From Acuticoccus sp. I52.16.1 (GTDB taxonomy: Bacteria; Pseudomonadota; Alphaproteobacteria; Rhizobiales; Amorphaceae): 64,000 nt of DNA. The position numbers and the translations under genes were made by a program. Positions 40,690 through 53,732 of the stretch are shown here, one piece after another; the stretch's first letter is position 1, and the number at the start of each line of letters is the position of its first letter. The notes beneath the pieces were generated by a model. That model saw only the letters and a program-made list of their open reading frames with translations, was not told the origin of the DNA and ran no database searches. The stretch lies in contig NZ_CP094828.1 of assembly GCF_022865125.1 (NCBI RefSeq), positions 1,984,001 through 2,048,000 of the forward strand. The letters are read 5' to 3'.

Positions 40690-40705
40690 ATAAAGATTTC
40701 TTTAT
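40690..40705. promoter_or_regulatory. Operator palindrome of the ArsR-metF-metH operon
   Basis: ATAAAGATTTCTTTAT: perfect 7-bp arms ATAAAGA / TCTTTAT with a 2-bp centre. It sits 3 bp after the -10 box and covers the predicted transcription start, an ideal site for a repressor of the ArsR family. The matching site at ahcY is at 22619-22634. Confidence 0.75.
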
Positions 40706-40720
40706 GTGGAAGTGCGCACG

Positions 40721-41731
40721 ATGGATGCCGGCTCCTCCGGTAGTGGACACGAAACGCTCGTCGCGGCTCTGCGGGCCGCGGGCGAGACGACACGCCTGCG
40801 CATCCTCTCCCTCCTCAGCGACTCCGATCTGACGGTAAAGGACCTCACGCTCATCCTCGGCCAAAGCCAGCCCCGTATCTCCCGCCACCTCAAGCTGTTG
40901 GCGGACGCCGGCCTCGTCGCCCGTTCGGCGGAGGGCGCGTTCGCCTTCTATCGCCTGGCCGACACCGGCGCCGGCACCCGCCTCGCCGAGGCGCTCCTCG
41001 CCCAGCTCGACCCCGACGATCCGATCCACCAGCGCGACCGCGAGCGGCGCAGCGGCATCCGTGCCGCCAAGGCCGCCGCCGCGGCGGACTACTTCGCCAC
41101 CAACGCCGAGGTGTGGGACCGCATCCGCTCCCTCCATGTACCGGAGGCCGAGGTCGAAGCCGCGATCCGCGCCATCCTCGGCGAGAAGCCGATCCGCAAC
41201 CTGCTCGACGTCGGAACCGGCACCGGCCGGATGCTGGAGCTGATGGCCCCGCACGCCCAGCGCACCCTGGGTGTCGACGCCAGCGCGGCGATGCTCTCGG
41301 TGGCGCGCGCCAATCTCGCCAAGGCCGGCGTCGCCAACGCGCGCCTCGCCCAGGACGACATCTACGCCCTCTCCGCGGGCGCCGACCGGTTCGACGTCGT
41401 CCTCATCCACCAGGTGCTGCATTATCTCGACGATCCCGGCCGCGCGCTCGCCGAAGCGGCGCGCGCCCTCGCCCCCGGCGGGCGCCTGCTGGTGGTCGAC
41501 TTCGCCCCCCATACCTTGGAGGAGCTGCGTCTCAAGGACCAGCACCGCCGCCTCGGCATCGCCGACAGCGAGATGGCCGACTGGCTCCAGAGCGCCGGTC
41601 TCGTCAGCGTCGCCACCCAGCGCCTCACCGGCGCGGACGCCAGCGACACGCTCACCGTCACCCTGTGGCTCGCCAAGGACCCCCGCATCATTTCCGACGA
41701 CATTCGCCAAGAGGAAGGCGCCTACGCATGA
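40721..41731 (+). CDS. ArsR-family regulator fused to a SAM methyltransferase domain (SahR-like)
   Basis: A 336-residue two-domain protein. Residues about 8-90 form an ArsR winged helix (E-T-T-R-L-R-I-L-S-L-L-S, then the recognition helix Q-S-Q-P-R-I-S-R-H-L-K-L-L). From residue 125 a class I methyltransferase domain follows (L-L-D-V-G-T-G-T-G-R-M-L-E-L-M, F-D-V-V-L-I-H-Q-V-L-H-Y). Fusions of this kind next to metH are known as SAH-sensing regulators; the methyltransferase domain probably binds SAM or SAH as a signal. The ATG at 40721 was used; GTG at 40706 directly abuts the operator. The stop overlaps metF (ATGA). Confidence 0.88.
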   Translation: MDAGSSGSGHETLVAALRAAGETTRLRILSLLSDSDLTVKDLTLILGQSQPRISRHLKLLADAGLVARSAEGAFAFYRLADTGAGTRLAEALLAQLDPDDPIHQRDRERRSGIRAAKAAAAADYFATNAEVWDRIRSLHVPEAEVEAAIRAILGEKPIRNLLDVGTGTGRMLELMAPHAQRTLGVDASAAMLSVARANLAKAGVANARLAQDDIYALSAGADRFDVVLIHQVLHYLDDPGRALAEAARALAPGGRLLVVDFAPHTLEELRLKDQHRRLGIADSEMADWLQSAGLVSVATQRLTGADASDTLTVTLWLAKDPRIISDDIRQEEGAYA

Positions 41732-42594
41732 CCCGGGTTTCGTTCGAGTTCTTCCCCCCCAAATCCGACGCCATGGAAGAGACGCTTTGGGCCACCATCA
41801 AGAAGCTGGAGCCGCTGGAGCCGGATTTCGTCTCGGTCACCTACGGCGCGGGCGGCTCGACGCGTGAGCGCACCCACCGCACGGTGAAGCGCATCGCCGA
41901 CGAGACGAACCTCAAGGCCGCCGCCCACCTCACCTGCGTCGCCGCTTCCAAGGAGGAGGTGAACGCCGTCATCCACGACTATTGGGACGCGGGCGTGCGC
42001 CACATCGTGGCCCTGCGCGGCGACATGCCCGAGGGGCCCGGCACCCCCTATCAGGCGCACGCCGACGGCTACGCCAACGGTGCCGAGCTGACCGCCGGCA
42101 TCAAGGCGATCGCCCCGTTCGAGGTGTCCGTCGGCTGCTACCCCGAGTGCCACCCCGACTCGGCCGACTGGGAGGCCGACATCGACATGCTGGAGCAGAA
42201 GGTCGACGCCGGCGCCGACCGCGCGATCACCCAGTTCTTCTTCGACAACGCGCTGTTCGATGCCTACCGCGAGCGCATCGCCAAACGCGGCATCGAGGTG
42301 AACCTCGTGCCGGGGATCATGGCGGTGCACTCCTTCAAGCAGGTGAAGCGCTTCGCCGACATGTGCGGCGCCTCGGTGCCGGACCGCCTCGCCTCGCGCT
42401 TCGAGGGCCTCGAGGACGACGCCGAGCAGCGCATGCTGGTGTCCGCCGCCATCGCCGCCGAGCAGGTGCTCGACCTGCAGGCCCGCGGTGTCGACACCTT
42501 CCATTTTTATACGATGAACCGCGCCGAGCTCGTCTACGCGCTGTGCCGCCTCATCGGGATCAACCCGGCGACGCAGCCGGCCGCCGCGGCTTGA
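41728..42594 (+). CDS. metF: 5,10-methylenetetrahydrofolate reductase
   Basis: FAD enzyme of one-carbon metabolism that makes 5-methyltetrahydrofolate for MetH. 288 residues, normal size. S-F-E-F-F-P-P-K at the start, [17 protein letters not shown] and [12 protein letters not shown] are the family signature segments. Overlaps the regulator gene (ATGA) and is followed by metH after 11 bp. Confidence 0.97.
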   Translation: MTRVSFEFFPPKSDAMEETLWATIKKLEPLEPDFVSVTYGAGGSTRERTHRTVKRIADETNLKAAAHLTCVAASKEEVNAVIHDYWDAGVRHIVALRGDMPEGPGTPYQAHADGYANGAELTAGIKAIAPFEVSVGCYPECHPDSADWEADIDMLEQKVDAGADRAITQFFFDNALFDAYRERIAKRGIEVNLVPGIMAVHSFKQVKRFADMCGASVPDRLASRFEGLEDDAEQRMLVSAAIAAEQVLDLQARGVDTFHFYTMNRAELVYALCRLIGINPATQPAAAA

Positions 42595-42605
42595 CCGGAG
42601 TTTCT

Positions 42606-46287
<3,682 letters not shown>

Positions 46288-46295
<8 letters not shown>

Positions 46296-46336
46296 GGCAC
46301 GCGCGGTGGGACGGTCCGCCACGGTCCACCGCGCGA
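46288..46336. repeat. 49-bp palindromic direct repeat, copy 1 (covers the metH stop)
   Basis: Reads cggcctgaggcac followed by a near-palindrome with arms CGCGCGGTGG / CCACCGCGCG. The first bases belong to the last codons and stop of metH. A nearly identical copy lies at 46421-46469, with 84 bp between the two. The palindrome can form a long hairpin. Confidence 0.85.
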
Positions 46337-46420
46337 CTTGTTCGAGCCGGCGAAAGCGGCTCAAGCGGCCGGGAGGCTCCCTCCCGGTTCGTGACCGGAT
46401 CCCCGGTGCCGTCCTCGCGA

Positions 46421-46469
46421 CGGCCTGAGGTGCGCGCGGTGGGACGGTCCGCCACGGTCCACCGCGCGA
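46421..46469. repeat. 49-bp palindromic direct repeat, copy 2
   Basis: Matches copy 1 at 47 of 49 positions (only the two bases after cggcctgagg differ). It is followed directly by the terminator at 46477. Duplication of the gene 3' end or a REP-like element are both possible. Confidence 0.85.
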
Positions 46470-46476
46470 TCCGACC

Positions 46477-46510
46477 AGCCGCCTCGCGGGCCACCCGCGG
46501 GGCGGCTTTT
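46477..46510 (+). terminator. Rho-independent terminator downstream of metH
   Basis: AGCCGCC-tCGCGGG-ccac-CCGCGg-GGCGGCT followed by TTT: nested stem with T-run, ends the metF-metH transcript. It lies 13 bp before the end of the convergent LysE-type gene. Confidence 0.75.
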
Positions 46511-46523
46511 CGTCGCCCGGCTG

Positions 46524-47147
46524 TCAGGAGAGGCGTGCGGTCAGCACCTTGAGGCTGGCGAGGCCGAAGCCGGCGGCGAACACCCCCTCGAACCCGCGGC
46601 GGGCGCGAACATAGGCCCGCGTCATCGCCGGCACCGAGAAGAGCGTCGCGTACGTGGTGTTGACGAGGACGCTCTGCACGGTCAGCGCGGCGATCACCAC
46701 CGCGAACTCGCCGGGCGTGGCGTCCCGCGGCACACCCATCGAGTAGATCGAGCCGATGAAGAAGATCGCCTTGGGGTTGGTGAGGTGCAAGGCCAGTCCC
46801 TTGCGGTAGACGGCGCCCGGCCCGCCGCTCATCGCGCGCGGGTGCAGCGCCCCGGCCGACAGCGCGGCGCGGGCCGACTTGACGGCCAGGACGGCGAGAT
46901 AGGCCGCGCCGGCATAGCGCACGATCTCGAACACCCAGCCGTGCGCGGCCATCAGCGCGGCGAGGCCGAAGGCCGCCGCCAGCGACCAGATCAGTGATCC
47001 GGTCGAGATCCCGGCCGCCAGCGTCAGCCCCGCCCGGCGGCCGCGCGCCATCGCGGTCCCGGCGATGGCGAGCGTCGCCGGGCCGGGGCTCGCCATCGCG
47101 AGGAGCGCCGCCAGCAGGATGAGGGGCAGGTGGAGATGATCGCTCAT
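46524..47147 (-). CDS. LysE/RhtB family amino acid exporter
   Basis: A 207-residue inner-membrane exporter with six predicted helices. S-P-G-P-A-T-L-A-I-A-G in the first helix loop, G-L-x-L-A-A-G-I-S-T-G-S-L-I-W and L-T-N-P-K-A-I-F-F-I-G-S are RhtB/LysE signatures. Exports small amino acids or homoserine-like compounds. Convergent with metH, divergent from the 2OG-oxygenase. Confidence 0.9.
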   Translation of the reverse strand: MSDHLHLPLILLAALLAMASPGPATLAIAGTAMARGRRAGLTLAAGISTGSLIWSLAAAFGLAALMAAHGWVFEIVRYAGAAYLAVLAVKSARAALSAGALHPRAMSGGPGAVYRKGLALHLTNPKAIFFIGSIYSMGVPRDATPGEFAVVIAALTVQSVLVNTTYATLFSVPAMTRAYVRARRGFEGVFAAGFGLASLKVLTARLS

Positions 47148-47298
47148 GGGAACCTCGGCTGTCCGGCCTCCGGCGCGACCCGCCCGCAGACGCGGGGGGT
47201 GCGCCCGCACGCGGCGGGGGGTGCGCCCGCGGCCCGCATTGAAACCGCGCGAGGCGGCGCGATACTGTCCCCACTTCGCCGGCCTGTCGAGGGATGCC

Positions 47299-48138
47299 AT
47301 GTTCGCCATCAAAGCCGTCAGCTACACCGACCCCGAGGCGCCGGCGCAGTTCGCCCGCTCGCTGCACGAGACCGGTTTCGCCGTCCTGAAGGATCACCCG
47401 ATCACCCCCGACCGGATCGACCGCGCCTACGCCCAGTGGGGCGAGTTCTTCGCCGAGGAGACGAAGTTCGGCTTCAAGGTGCAGCCGCCGTCGCCGGAGG
47501 GATATTTCCCCTTCCGGTCGGAGAACGCCAAGGGATCCAAGGCGAAGGACCTCAAGGAGTTCTTCCAGGTCTATCCCAAGACCCCGCTGCCGGGCTCGGT
47601 CGAGCCCGTGACCCGTGCCCTCTACGACGACCTCTTCGGCCTCGGCGTCACGCTGCTGGAGTGGATCGAGACCAACACCCCGGCGGACGTGCGCGCGACC
47701 TTCGCCGAGCCGTTGCCCGACATGCTGCGCGGGTCGGACAACTCGATGTTCCGCATCCTGCACTATCCGGCGCAGGCCGGTGAGCCGCCCGAGCCCGGCG
47801 CCACCCGTGCCGCCGCCCACGAGGACATCAACCTCATCACCCTGCTGCTCGCCGGCTCCGCGCCCGGCCTGCAGGCACAGGACCGCACCGGCGAGTGGCA
47901 CGAGGTGCCGTGCGATTCCGGCATGATCGCAGTCAACATCGGCGACATGCTGCAACTCGCCTCGGGCGGCTACTATCCGTCCACCACGCACCGTGTGATC
48001 AATCCGGAGGGGGGCGCAGGCGGCGCGCGGTTCTCGATGCCGATGTTCATCCACCCCCGCTCCGAGGTGCCTTTGAGCCCGGAGAAGACCGCCGGCGCCT
48101 ACCTGATGGAGCGCCTGAAGGAGATCGGCCTCGCCTGA
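47299..48138 (+). CDS. 2OG-Fe(II) oxygenase, isopenicillin N synthase-like
   Basis: A 279-residue oxygenase. The iron triad is visible as A-A-H-E-D (His and Asp) and S-T-T-H-R-V-I-N-P (His); R-F-S-M-P is the 2-oxoglutarate anchor (R-x-S). The N-terminal half has the short D-I-O-X-like start (E-T-G-F-A-V-L-K-D-H). Substrates of close groups include gibberellin-like, amino-acid and nucleoside-type compounds. It precedes a BMP-type transporter on the same strand by 108 bp, so both may serve one imported compound (inference). Confidence 0.88.
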   Translation: MFAIKAVSYTDPEAPAQFARSLHETGFAVLKDHPITPDRIDRAYAQWGEFFAEETKFGFKVQPPSPEGYFPFRSENAKGSKAKDLKEFFQVYPKTPLPGSVEPVTRALYDDLFGLGVTLLEWIETNTPADVRATFAEPLPDMLRGSDNSMFRILHYPAQAGEPPEPGATRAAAHEDINLITLLLAGSAPGLQAQDRTGEWHEVPCDSGMIAVNIGDMLQLASGGYYPSTTHRVINPEGGAGGARFSMPMFIHPRSEVPLSPEKTAGAYLMERLKEIGLA

Positions 48139-48246
48139 GCCCGGCCGGGCGGCGGGACGAACTCGTATCGTGGCCCTGGCCGGCGACTTGCTAGCCAAGC
48201 GGCCGGATCCGGCACTAGTGTCGAGAACAAGCAACTGGAGGGTTCA

Positions 48247-49254
48247 ATGCTCAAGGCCGTTCTGGCCGGCGTCGCCGGTGCCGTCTTCGCCGTCTCCGTC
48301 CCCGCGACCGGGCACGCGCAGGACTTCAAGCCCGCCGTGGTGTTCGACATGGGCGGCAAGTTCGACAAGTCGTTCAACGAAGGCGTCTGGAACGGCGTCA
48401 AGCGCTTCATGGACGAGACCGGCGTCGAGGTGATGGAGTTCGAGGTCACCAACGAGACGCAGCGCGAGCAGGCGATCACCCGCATGGCCCAGCGCGGCGC
48501 GGACCTGGTGCTCGGCGTCGGCTTCGCGCAGGCCGACGCGATCGACAAGGTCGCCCAGGAATATCCCGACACCGAGTTCGCGATCATCGACGTCTACTGG
48601 CTCGACCAGCCGAACCTGCGCCAATACCGCTTCGAGGAGCACGAGGGGTCCTACCTCGCCGGCGTCGCCGCGGCGATGGCCTCCGAAAGCGGCACGGTCG
48701 GCTTCGTCGGCGGGATGGACGTGCCGCTGATCCGCAAGTTCGCCTGCGGATACGTGCAGGGCGTGATGGACACCAAGCCCGAAGCGACGGTGCTGCAGAA
48801 CATGACCGGCACCACCCCCTCGGCCTGGAACGACCCGTCCAAGGGTGCCGAGCTGGCGCAGAGCCAGATCGACCGTGGGGCCGACGTCGTCTACCACGCC
48901 GCCGGCGGCACCGGCCTCGGCGTGATCCGCGCCACGGCGGACGCGGGCAAGCTCGCCATCGGCGTCGACTCCAATCAGGAGGACGTGGCGCCCGGCCAGG
49001 TGCTGACCTCGATGCTCAAGCGCGTCGACAATGCCGCATACGACACGCTGATGGACGCCATGAACGACGAGTTCACCCCCGGCATCGTCTCGCTGGGTCT
49101 GCAGGAGGAGGGCGTCGGCCTCGTCGAGAACGAGAAGAACGCCGCGCTCCTGACGCCGGAGATCCGCGAGGCGGTCGAGGCGGCGAAGGCCGGCATCATC
49201 TCGGGCGAGATCGAGGTGCACAACTACGAGGACGATCAGGGGTGCCCGGTCTGA
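48247..49254 (+). CDS. BMP family ABC transporter substrate-binding protein
   Basis: Periplasmic binding protein, 335 residues, with a signal peptide (about residues 1-24). The mature part has V-V-F-D-M-G-G-K-F-D-K-S-F-N-E, the first ligand loop of the BMP/Med family, and later H-E-G-S-Y-L-A-G-V-A-A-A-M-A and G-F-V-G-G-M-D-V. Known members bind nucleosides or purine derivatives. TGGAGGG precedes the ATG. First gene of a transporter operon. Confidence 0.93.
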   Translation: MLKAVLAGVAGAVFAVSVPATGHAQDFKPAVVFDMGGKFDKSFNEGVWNGVKRFMDETGVEVMEFEVTNETQREQAITRMAQRGADLVLGVGFAQADAIDKVAQEYPDTEFAIIDVYWLDQPNLRQYRFEEHEGSYLAGVAAAMASESGTVGFVGGMDVPLIRKFACGYVQGVMDTKPEATVLQNMTGTTPSAWNDPSKGAELAQSQIDRGADVVYHAAGGTGLGVIRATADAGKLAIGVDSNQEDVAPGQVLTSMLKRVDNAAYDTLMDAMNDEFTPGIVSLGLQEEGVGLVENEKNAALLTPEIREAVEAAKAGIISGEIEVHNYEDDQGCPV

Positions 49255-49267
49255 GACCCGCGCACTC

Positions 49268-50824
49268 ATGACCACCGGCGAAGCGCCGGCCATCGCGCTG
49301 GCCGGCATTTCGAAGCGCTTCGGCGCGGTCCAGGCGAACGACGACGTCTCGCTGACCGTCCGCGCCGGCTCCATCCATGGGATCATCGGCGAGAACGGGG
49401 CGGGCAAATCCACCCTGGTGTCGATCCTCTCGGGCCACTACCACGCCGATTCGGGCACGATCCGGCTCTTCGGCGAGGAGGTGAAGCTCGCCTCCAGCGC
49501 CGACGCGATCGCGCAGGGCATCGGCATGGTGCATCAGCACTTCATGCTGGTGCCGAACTTCACGGTCCTCGAAAACCTGATGCTCCAGACCGCGAAGGCG
49601 CCCTTTCTCAAGGCGAGCCGGGCGGAGGTGCGGGAGCGGCTGAAGGAGATCGAAGCGACCTACGGCCTGTCGGTCGATCCCGACGCGGTGGTCGAGCGGC
49701 TGCCTGTGGGGTTGCAGCAGCGTGTCGAGATCATCAAGGCGTTGCTGGCGGGCGGGCGCATCCTCATCCTCGACGAGCCGACCGGCGTGCTGACCCCGGA
49801 CGAGACCGACCGCCTGTTCGACAGCCTGGCGACGCTCAAGGCCAAGGGCGTCACCATCCTCCTCATCACCCACAAGCTGCGCGAGATCATGGCTGCGACG
49901 GACGATGTCTCGGTCATGCGGCGCGGCCGGATGGTGGCCGAGCGGCGCACCGAGGACACGAATCGCGAGGAGCTGGCCGAGTTGATGGTCGGCCGCGCGG
50001 TGGCGACGGTCCGCAACCAGGGCACGCGCCCGGCCGGCGCCCCGGTGCTGATCGCGCAGGGGCTGACGGTTCGCGACGAGGCCGGCGTGACGCGCCTCGA
50101 CGGCGTCTCCTTCGCGTTGCATGCGGGCGAGATCGTCGGCGTCGCGGGGGTCGCCGGCAACGGACAGTCGGAGCTGCTGGGCGTGCTGGCGGGGTTGGTC
50201 GAGCCGGCGGGCGGCACCTTCACCGTCGGCGGGCGGTCGGTCGGTCCCGGCTCGCCGGCGGATCCGAGCGAGATCCGCGCCCTCGGCGTCGCCCACGTGC
50301 CGGAGGACCGACGCCGCGAAGGCCTGGTGCTGCCGTTCGACATGAGCGAGAATTCGGTATTGGGATACCTCGACGAGGCACGCGCCCGCCGACGCTGGCT
50401 TCTCGAGACGCGCCGGATGCGCGCCCGCTGTCAGGCGCTGATGGACCGCTTCGACGTGCGTCCCGCCGACCCGCGCCTCGCCGCCGCCGGCTTCTCCGGC
50501 GGCAACCAGCAGAAGCTCGTCATCGCCCGCGAACACGGTGCCGCACCTCGCGTGCTGCTGGTCGGCCAGCCGACGCGGGGGGTCGACATCGGCGCCATCG
50601 AGTTCATCCACCGCGAGCTGCTGGCGCTCAGGGACGCGGGCTGCGCGATCCTCCTCGTCTCGGTCGAGCTCGACGAGATTCTGGCGCTCTCCGACCGGGT
50701 CATCGGCATGAACGGCGGGCGCATCGTCGGCACCGTGGCGGCGGCCGATGCCGACCGGCGCAACGTCGGTCTGATGATGGCGGGCATCGCCGGCTCGGCG
50801 GGCGCGCTGGAGGCCAGCGCGTGA
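49268..50824 (+). CDS. ABC transporter ATPase with two nucleotide-binding domains
   Basis: A 518-residue protein with two fused ABC domains. The first has G-E-N-G-A-G-K-S-T (Walker A), L-P-V-G-L-Q-Q-R and I-L-D-E-P-T. The second has V-A-G-N-G-Q-S-E as a degenerate Walker A, F-S-G-G-N-Q-Q-K and V-G-Q-P-T-R-G-V-D, as in sugar/nucleoside importers of the BMP type. Powers import through the two permeases downstream. Overlaps the first permease by GTGA. Confidence 0.95.
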   Translation: MTTGEAPAIALAGISKRFGAVQANDDVSLTVRAGSIHGIIGENGAGKSTLVSILSGHYHADSGTIRLFGEEVKLASSADAIAQGIGMVHQHFMLVPNFTVLENLMLQTAKAPFLKASRAEVRERLKEIEATYGLSVDPDAVVERLPVGLQQRVEIIKALLAGGRILILDEPTGVLTPDETDRLFDSLATLKAKGVTILLITHKLREIMAATDDVSVMRRGRMVAERRTEDTNREELAELMVGRAVATVRNQGTRPAGAPVLIAQGLTVRDEAGVTRLDGVSFALHAGEIVGVAGVAGNGQSELLGVLAGLVEPAGGTFTVGGRSVGPGSPADPSEIRALGVAHVPEDRRREGLVLPFDMSENSVLGYLDEARARRRWLLETRRMRARCQALMDRFDVRPADPRLAAAGFSGGNQQKLVIAREHGAAPRVLLVGQPTRGVDIGAIEFIHRELLALRDAGCAILLVSVELDEILALSDRVIGMNGGRIVGTVAAADADRRNVGLMMAGIAGSAGALEASA

Positions 50825-51924
50825 GAGGCCCGCTCCCCGCCTGGGCGGACGTCTTCGTCATCCCGCTGCTCAACGTGGCGCTCGCCTTCGTCGTGGCGGG
50901 GCTGGTGGTGGCGCTGATCGGCGAGAATCCGGTCGAGGCGCTGGACGTCATGATCCAGGGCGCCTTCGTCTATCCCGGCAGCCTGGGCTACACGCTCTAC
51001 TACGCCACCAACTTCGTCTTCACCGGGCTGGCGGTGGCGGTCGCCTTCCATGCCAGGCTGTTCAACATCGGCGGCGAGGGGCAGGCGGCGATGGGCGGGC
51101 TCGGCGCGGTCCTCGTGTGCCTGGCGCTCGACCCCTACCTGCCGGGCGTGATGGTGATCCCGGCGGCGATCCTGGGCGCGGCCTTGTTCGGCGGGGCGTG
51201 GGCGTTCCTGCCGGGGTTGCTGCAGGCGACCCGCGGCAGCCACGTCGTCATCACCACGATCATGTTCAACTTCATCGCCGCCGGCATCCTGGTGTGGCTC
51301 CTCACCGGCCCGCTGATCCGCCCCGGCCAGTCGACCCCGCAGACGCGCAACATCGCGCCCGACGCCACCATCCCGCAGTTCCACGAACTGGCGCGCGCGC
51401 TGGGCTTCGAGGCGTCCTCCTCGCCGCTCAATCTGTCGATCCTCCTGGCCCTGGCGGCGGCGGCGGGCGTGTGGGTGCTGATCTGGCGCACGCCGTTCGG
51501 CTTCCGCCTGCGCACGCTCGGCGAATCGGAGCCGGCGGCGCGCTATTCCGGCGTCTCGGTGCCGCGGATGGTGATCGTGACGATGGTCGTCTCCGGCGCC
51601 CTGGCCGGGCTGATGGCGACCAACGCGGTGCTGGGGGCACAGGAGAAGCTCGTCAACAACTATACCGCCGGGTTCGGCTTCACCGGCATCGCCGTGGCGC
51701 TGATGGGGCGCGCGCATCCGGTCGGCATCGTCATGGCGAGCCTCCTCTTCGGGGCGCTCTACCAGGGCGGCACGGAGCTCTCGTTCACCTACCAGACCCT
51801 GGACCGCAATGTCGTGCTGGTGCTGCAGGGCTTCATCATCCTCTTCTCCGGCGCGCTGGCGCACATGCTGGACGGGCCGCTGTCGCGCCTCTTCGCGCCG
51901 CGCACACGGCTGGCGCCGTCATGA
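50821..51924 (+). CDS. ABC transporter permease 1 (BMP-type importer)
   Basis: A 367-residue inner-membrane permease with about nine to ten helices. F-N-I-G-G-E-G-Q-A-A-M-G-G-L is the family loop that contacts the ATPase; G-R-A-H-P-V-G-I-V and the Y-S-G-V-S cytoplasmic motif follow. Starts at GTG inside the ATPase stop. Forms a heterodimer with permease 2 at 52570. Confidence 0.92.
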   Translation: MRGPLPAWADVFVIPLLNVALAFVVAGLVVALIGENPVEALDVMIQGAFVYPGSLGYTLYYATNFVFTGLAVAVAFHARLFNIGGEGQAAMGGLGAVLVCLALDPYLPGVMVIPAAILGAALFGGAWAFLPGLLQATRGSHVVITTIMFNFIAAGILVWLLTGPLIRPGQSTPQTRNIAPDATIPQFHELARALGFEASSSPLNLSILLALAAAAGVWVLIWRTPFGFRLRTLGESEPAARYSGVSVPRMVIVTMVVSGALAGLMATNAVLGAQEKLVNNYTAGFGFTGIAVALMGRAHPVGIVMASLLFGALYQGGTELSFTYQTLDRNVVLVLQGFIILFSGALAHMLDGPLSRLFAPRTRLAPS

Positions 51925-52098
51925 GGCGGGCCTTGCACCGCCGCGCCCGCGGGTGCACCGTCGCGCCGTCAGAAATGGTGAGGGCGTGGCTTGGTTGGCG
52001 CGCCCCCCGCGCAGCGCGGGTCCAGGCCTTGCCGCGGCATGAGCCCCTTGACCCGACCCCGCCGCATGGTGCGCCGGGGAACGGGAAAGGACGTCTCG

Positions 52099-52524
52099 AT
52101 GCAACACCAGATCTCCGTGATCACCCTCGGCGTGGACGACCTCGCCACCGCCAGCCGCTTCTACCAGGACGGTTTCGGCTGGGAGCCGGTCTTCCAGAAC
52201 GAGGAGATCGTCTTCTACCAGATGAACGGCGTCATCCTGGGCACCTTCCTCGCCGCGTCGCTGGCGGCCGACATGAACCAGCCGGCGCCCTTCCAGAGGC
52301 CGGGTGCCTTCGCGCTGGCGCACAACGTGACCTCGGCGGACGGGGTGCAGCCGGTGATGGACGCGCTGCTGGCGGCGGGCGGCACCCTCTTGCGCGCAGC
52401 CGATGCGCCGCCGCACGGCGGCCTTCGCGGCTACGTGGCGGACCCGGACGGACACGCCTGGGAGATCGCCTGGCAGCCCATGGTGAAGATCGCCGCGGAC
52501 GGGCGGGTCAGCTTCGAGTTCTGA
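52099..52524 (+). CDS. VOC (glyoxalase-fold) protein inside the transporter operon
   Basis: A 141-residue vicinal-oxygen-chelate domain protein: two beta-alpha-beta-beta-beta modules, with I-T-L-G-V-D-D-L-A-T-A-S-R-F-Y at the start and D-P-D-G-H-A-W-E-I-A near the end (Glu as a likely metal ligand). Could be a dioxygenase-, isomerase- or binding-type member. It lies between the two permease genes, 174 bp after the first and 45 bp before the second, an unusual place. Confidence 0.85.
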   Translation: MQHQISVITLGVDDLATASRFYQDGFGWEPVFQNEEIVFYQMNGVILGTFLAASLAADMNQPAPFQRPGAFALAHNVTSADGVQPVMDALLAAGGTLLRAADAPPHGGLRGYVADPDGHAWEIAWQPMVKIAADGRVSFEF

Positions 52525-52526
52525 CC

Positions 52527-52548
52527 GGGCCGGCCGCGTCGCCGGCCC
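52527..52548. terminator. Hairpin between the VOC gene and permease 2
   Basis: GGGCCGGC-cgcgtc-GCCGGCCC, an 8-bp perfect stem right after the VOC stop. No T-run; it may tune expression of permease 2. Confidence 0.4.
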
Positions 52549-52569
52549 CGCCCGCATGGAGGGCCCGGC

Positions 52570-53547
52570 ATGGCGGCTGAAATGTGGCTCGACGCCATGC
52601 AGATCCTGGCGAGCACCTTGCGGCTCGCCACGCCGCTGATCCTGTGCGCGATGGCCGGCATGTTCTCCGAGCGTGCCGGCATCGTCGACATCGGCCTCGA
52701 GGGCAAGCTCCTGATGGGGGCCTTCGCGGCCGCCGCCGTGACGAGCCTCACCGGGACCCCGTGGGCCGGGCTCGGCGCGGCCATCGCCGCCGCGGTCGCG
52801 CTGGCGCTGGTACACGGCTTCGCCTGCATCACCCACCGGGGCGACCACATCGTCTCCGGTGTCGCCATCAACATCCTCGCCTCGGGGCTGACGGTGGTGA
52901 TCGGCATCGCGCTCTTCACCCAGGGCGGACAGACGCCGCCGCTGTCGCGTGACGAGCGCTTCGGCCCCATCACCCTGCCGTTCGAGGCCGGTGTGGCGGA
53001 TGTCCCATGGTTCGGCCCGTTCTATTCGGAACTGCTGTCGGGCCACAATCTCCTGGTCTACGCCGCGCTGCTGGCGGTCCCGTTGGCCTCGCTGGTCCTG
53101 TTCTCGACGAGCTTCGGCCTGCGCCTGCGGGCCGTCGGCGAGGCGCCCGAGGCGGTCGATAGCGCGGGCTACTCGGTCGCCTGGCTGCGCTACCGGGCGA
53201 TCATCATCACCGGCGTCCTGTGCGGCATCGCCGGGGCGTACCTGTCGACCGCGCACGGCGGCGGGTTCGTGCGCGAGATGAGCGCGGGCAAAGGCTACAT
53301 CGCCCTGGCGGCCCTCATATTCGGCAAATGGCGCCCGCTGCCGACCCTGCTGGCGTGCCTGCTGTTCGGCGTGCTGGAAAGCTCCGCGGCGCGGCTGTCG
53401 GGGGTGTCCGTCCCGCTGGTCGGGCAAATTCCGATCGAGGTCATCCTCATCGCGCCTTATGTGCTGACCGTCGTTCTGCTGGCCGGATTCTTCGGCCGGG
53501 CGATCCCGCCGCGTGCGCTCGGCGTGCCGTATCTCAAGGAGCGGTGA
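52570..53547 (+). CDS. ABC transporter permease 2 (BMP-type importer)
   Basis: A 325-residue inner-membrane permease. S-E-R-A-G-I-V-D-I-G-L-E-G-K-L-L-M-G-A is the family ATPase-contact region (compare F-N-I-G-G-E-G-Q in permease 1), and I-T-G-V-L-C-G-I-A-G-A-Y-L and G-K-G-Y-I-A-L-A-A-L-I-F-G-K-W are typical later segments. Preceded by GGAGGG. Completes the importer. Confidence 0.93.
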   Translation: MAAEMWLDAMQILASTLRLATPLILCAMAGMFSERAGIVDIGLEGKLLMGAFAAAAVTSLTGTPWAGLGAAIAAAVALALVHGFACITHRGDHIVSGVAINILASGLTVVIGIALFTQGGQTPPLSRDERFGPITLPFEAGVADVPWFGPFYSELLSGHNLLVYAALLAVPLASLVLFSTSFGLRLRAVGEAPEAVDSAGYSVAWLRYRAIIITGVLCGIAGAYLSTAHGGGFVREMSAGKGYIALAALIFGKWRPLPTLLACLLFGVLESSAARLSGVSVPLVGQIPIEVILIAPYVLTVVLLAGFFGRAIPPRALGVPYLKER

Positions 53548-53732
53548 GGCCGGCGCGGCGTCCGCGGGCCGGTCGTGCACAATCACGCAGATTGGCCCTT
53601 GAAGAGCGCGCGCGGCCGTGTGAAGAGCGTCGCCAACGTACCCGGCCAAACGAAAGCAAGCTGTTTTGCCAATGGTGCGTTAACCGTGGCTTGCTAATCC
53701 ACAATCGAAATTTATGCGTCGGAGTCGCGTGA

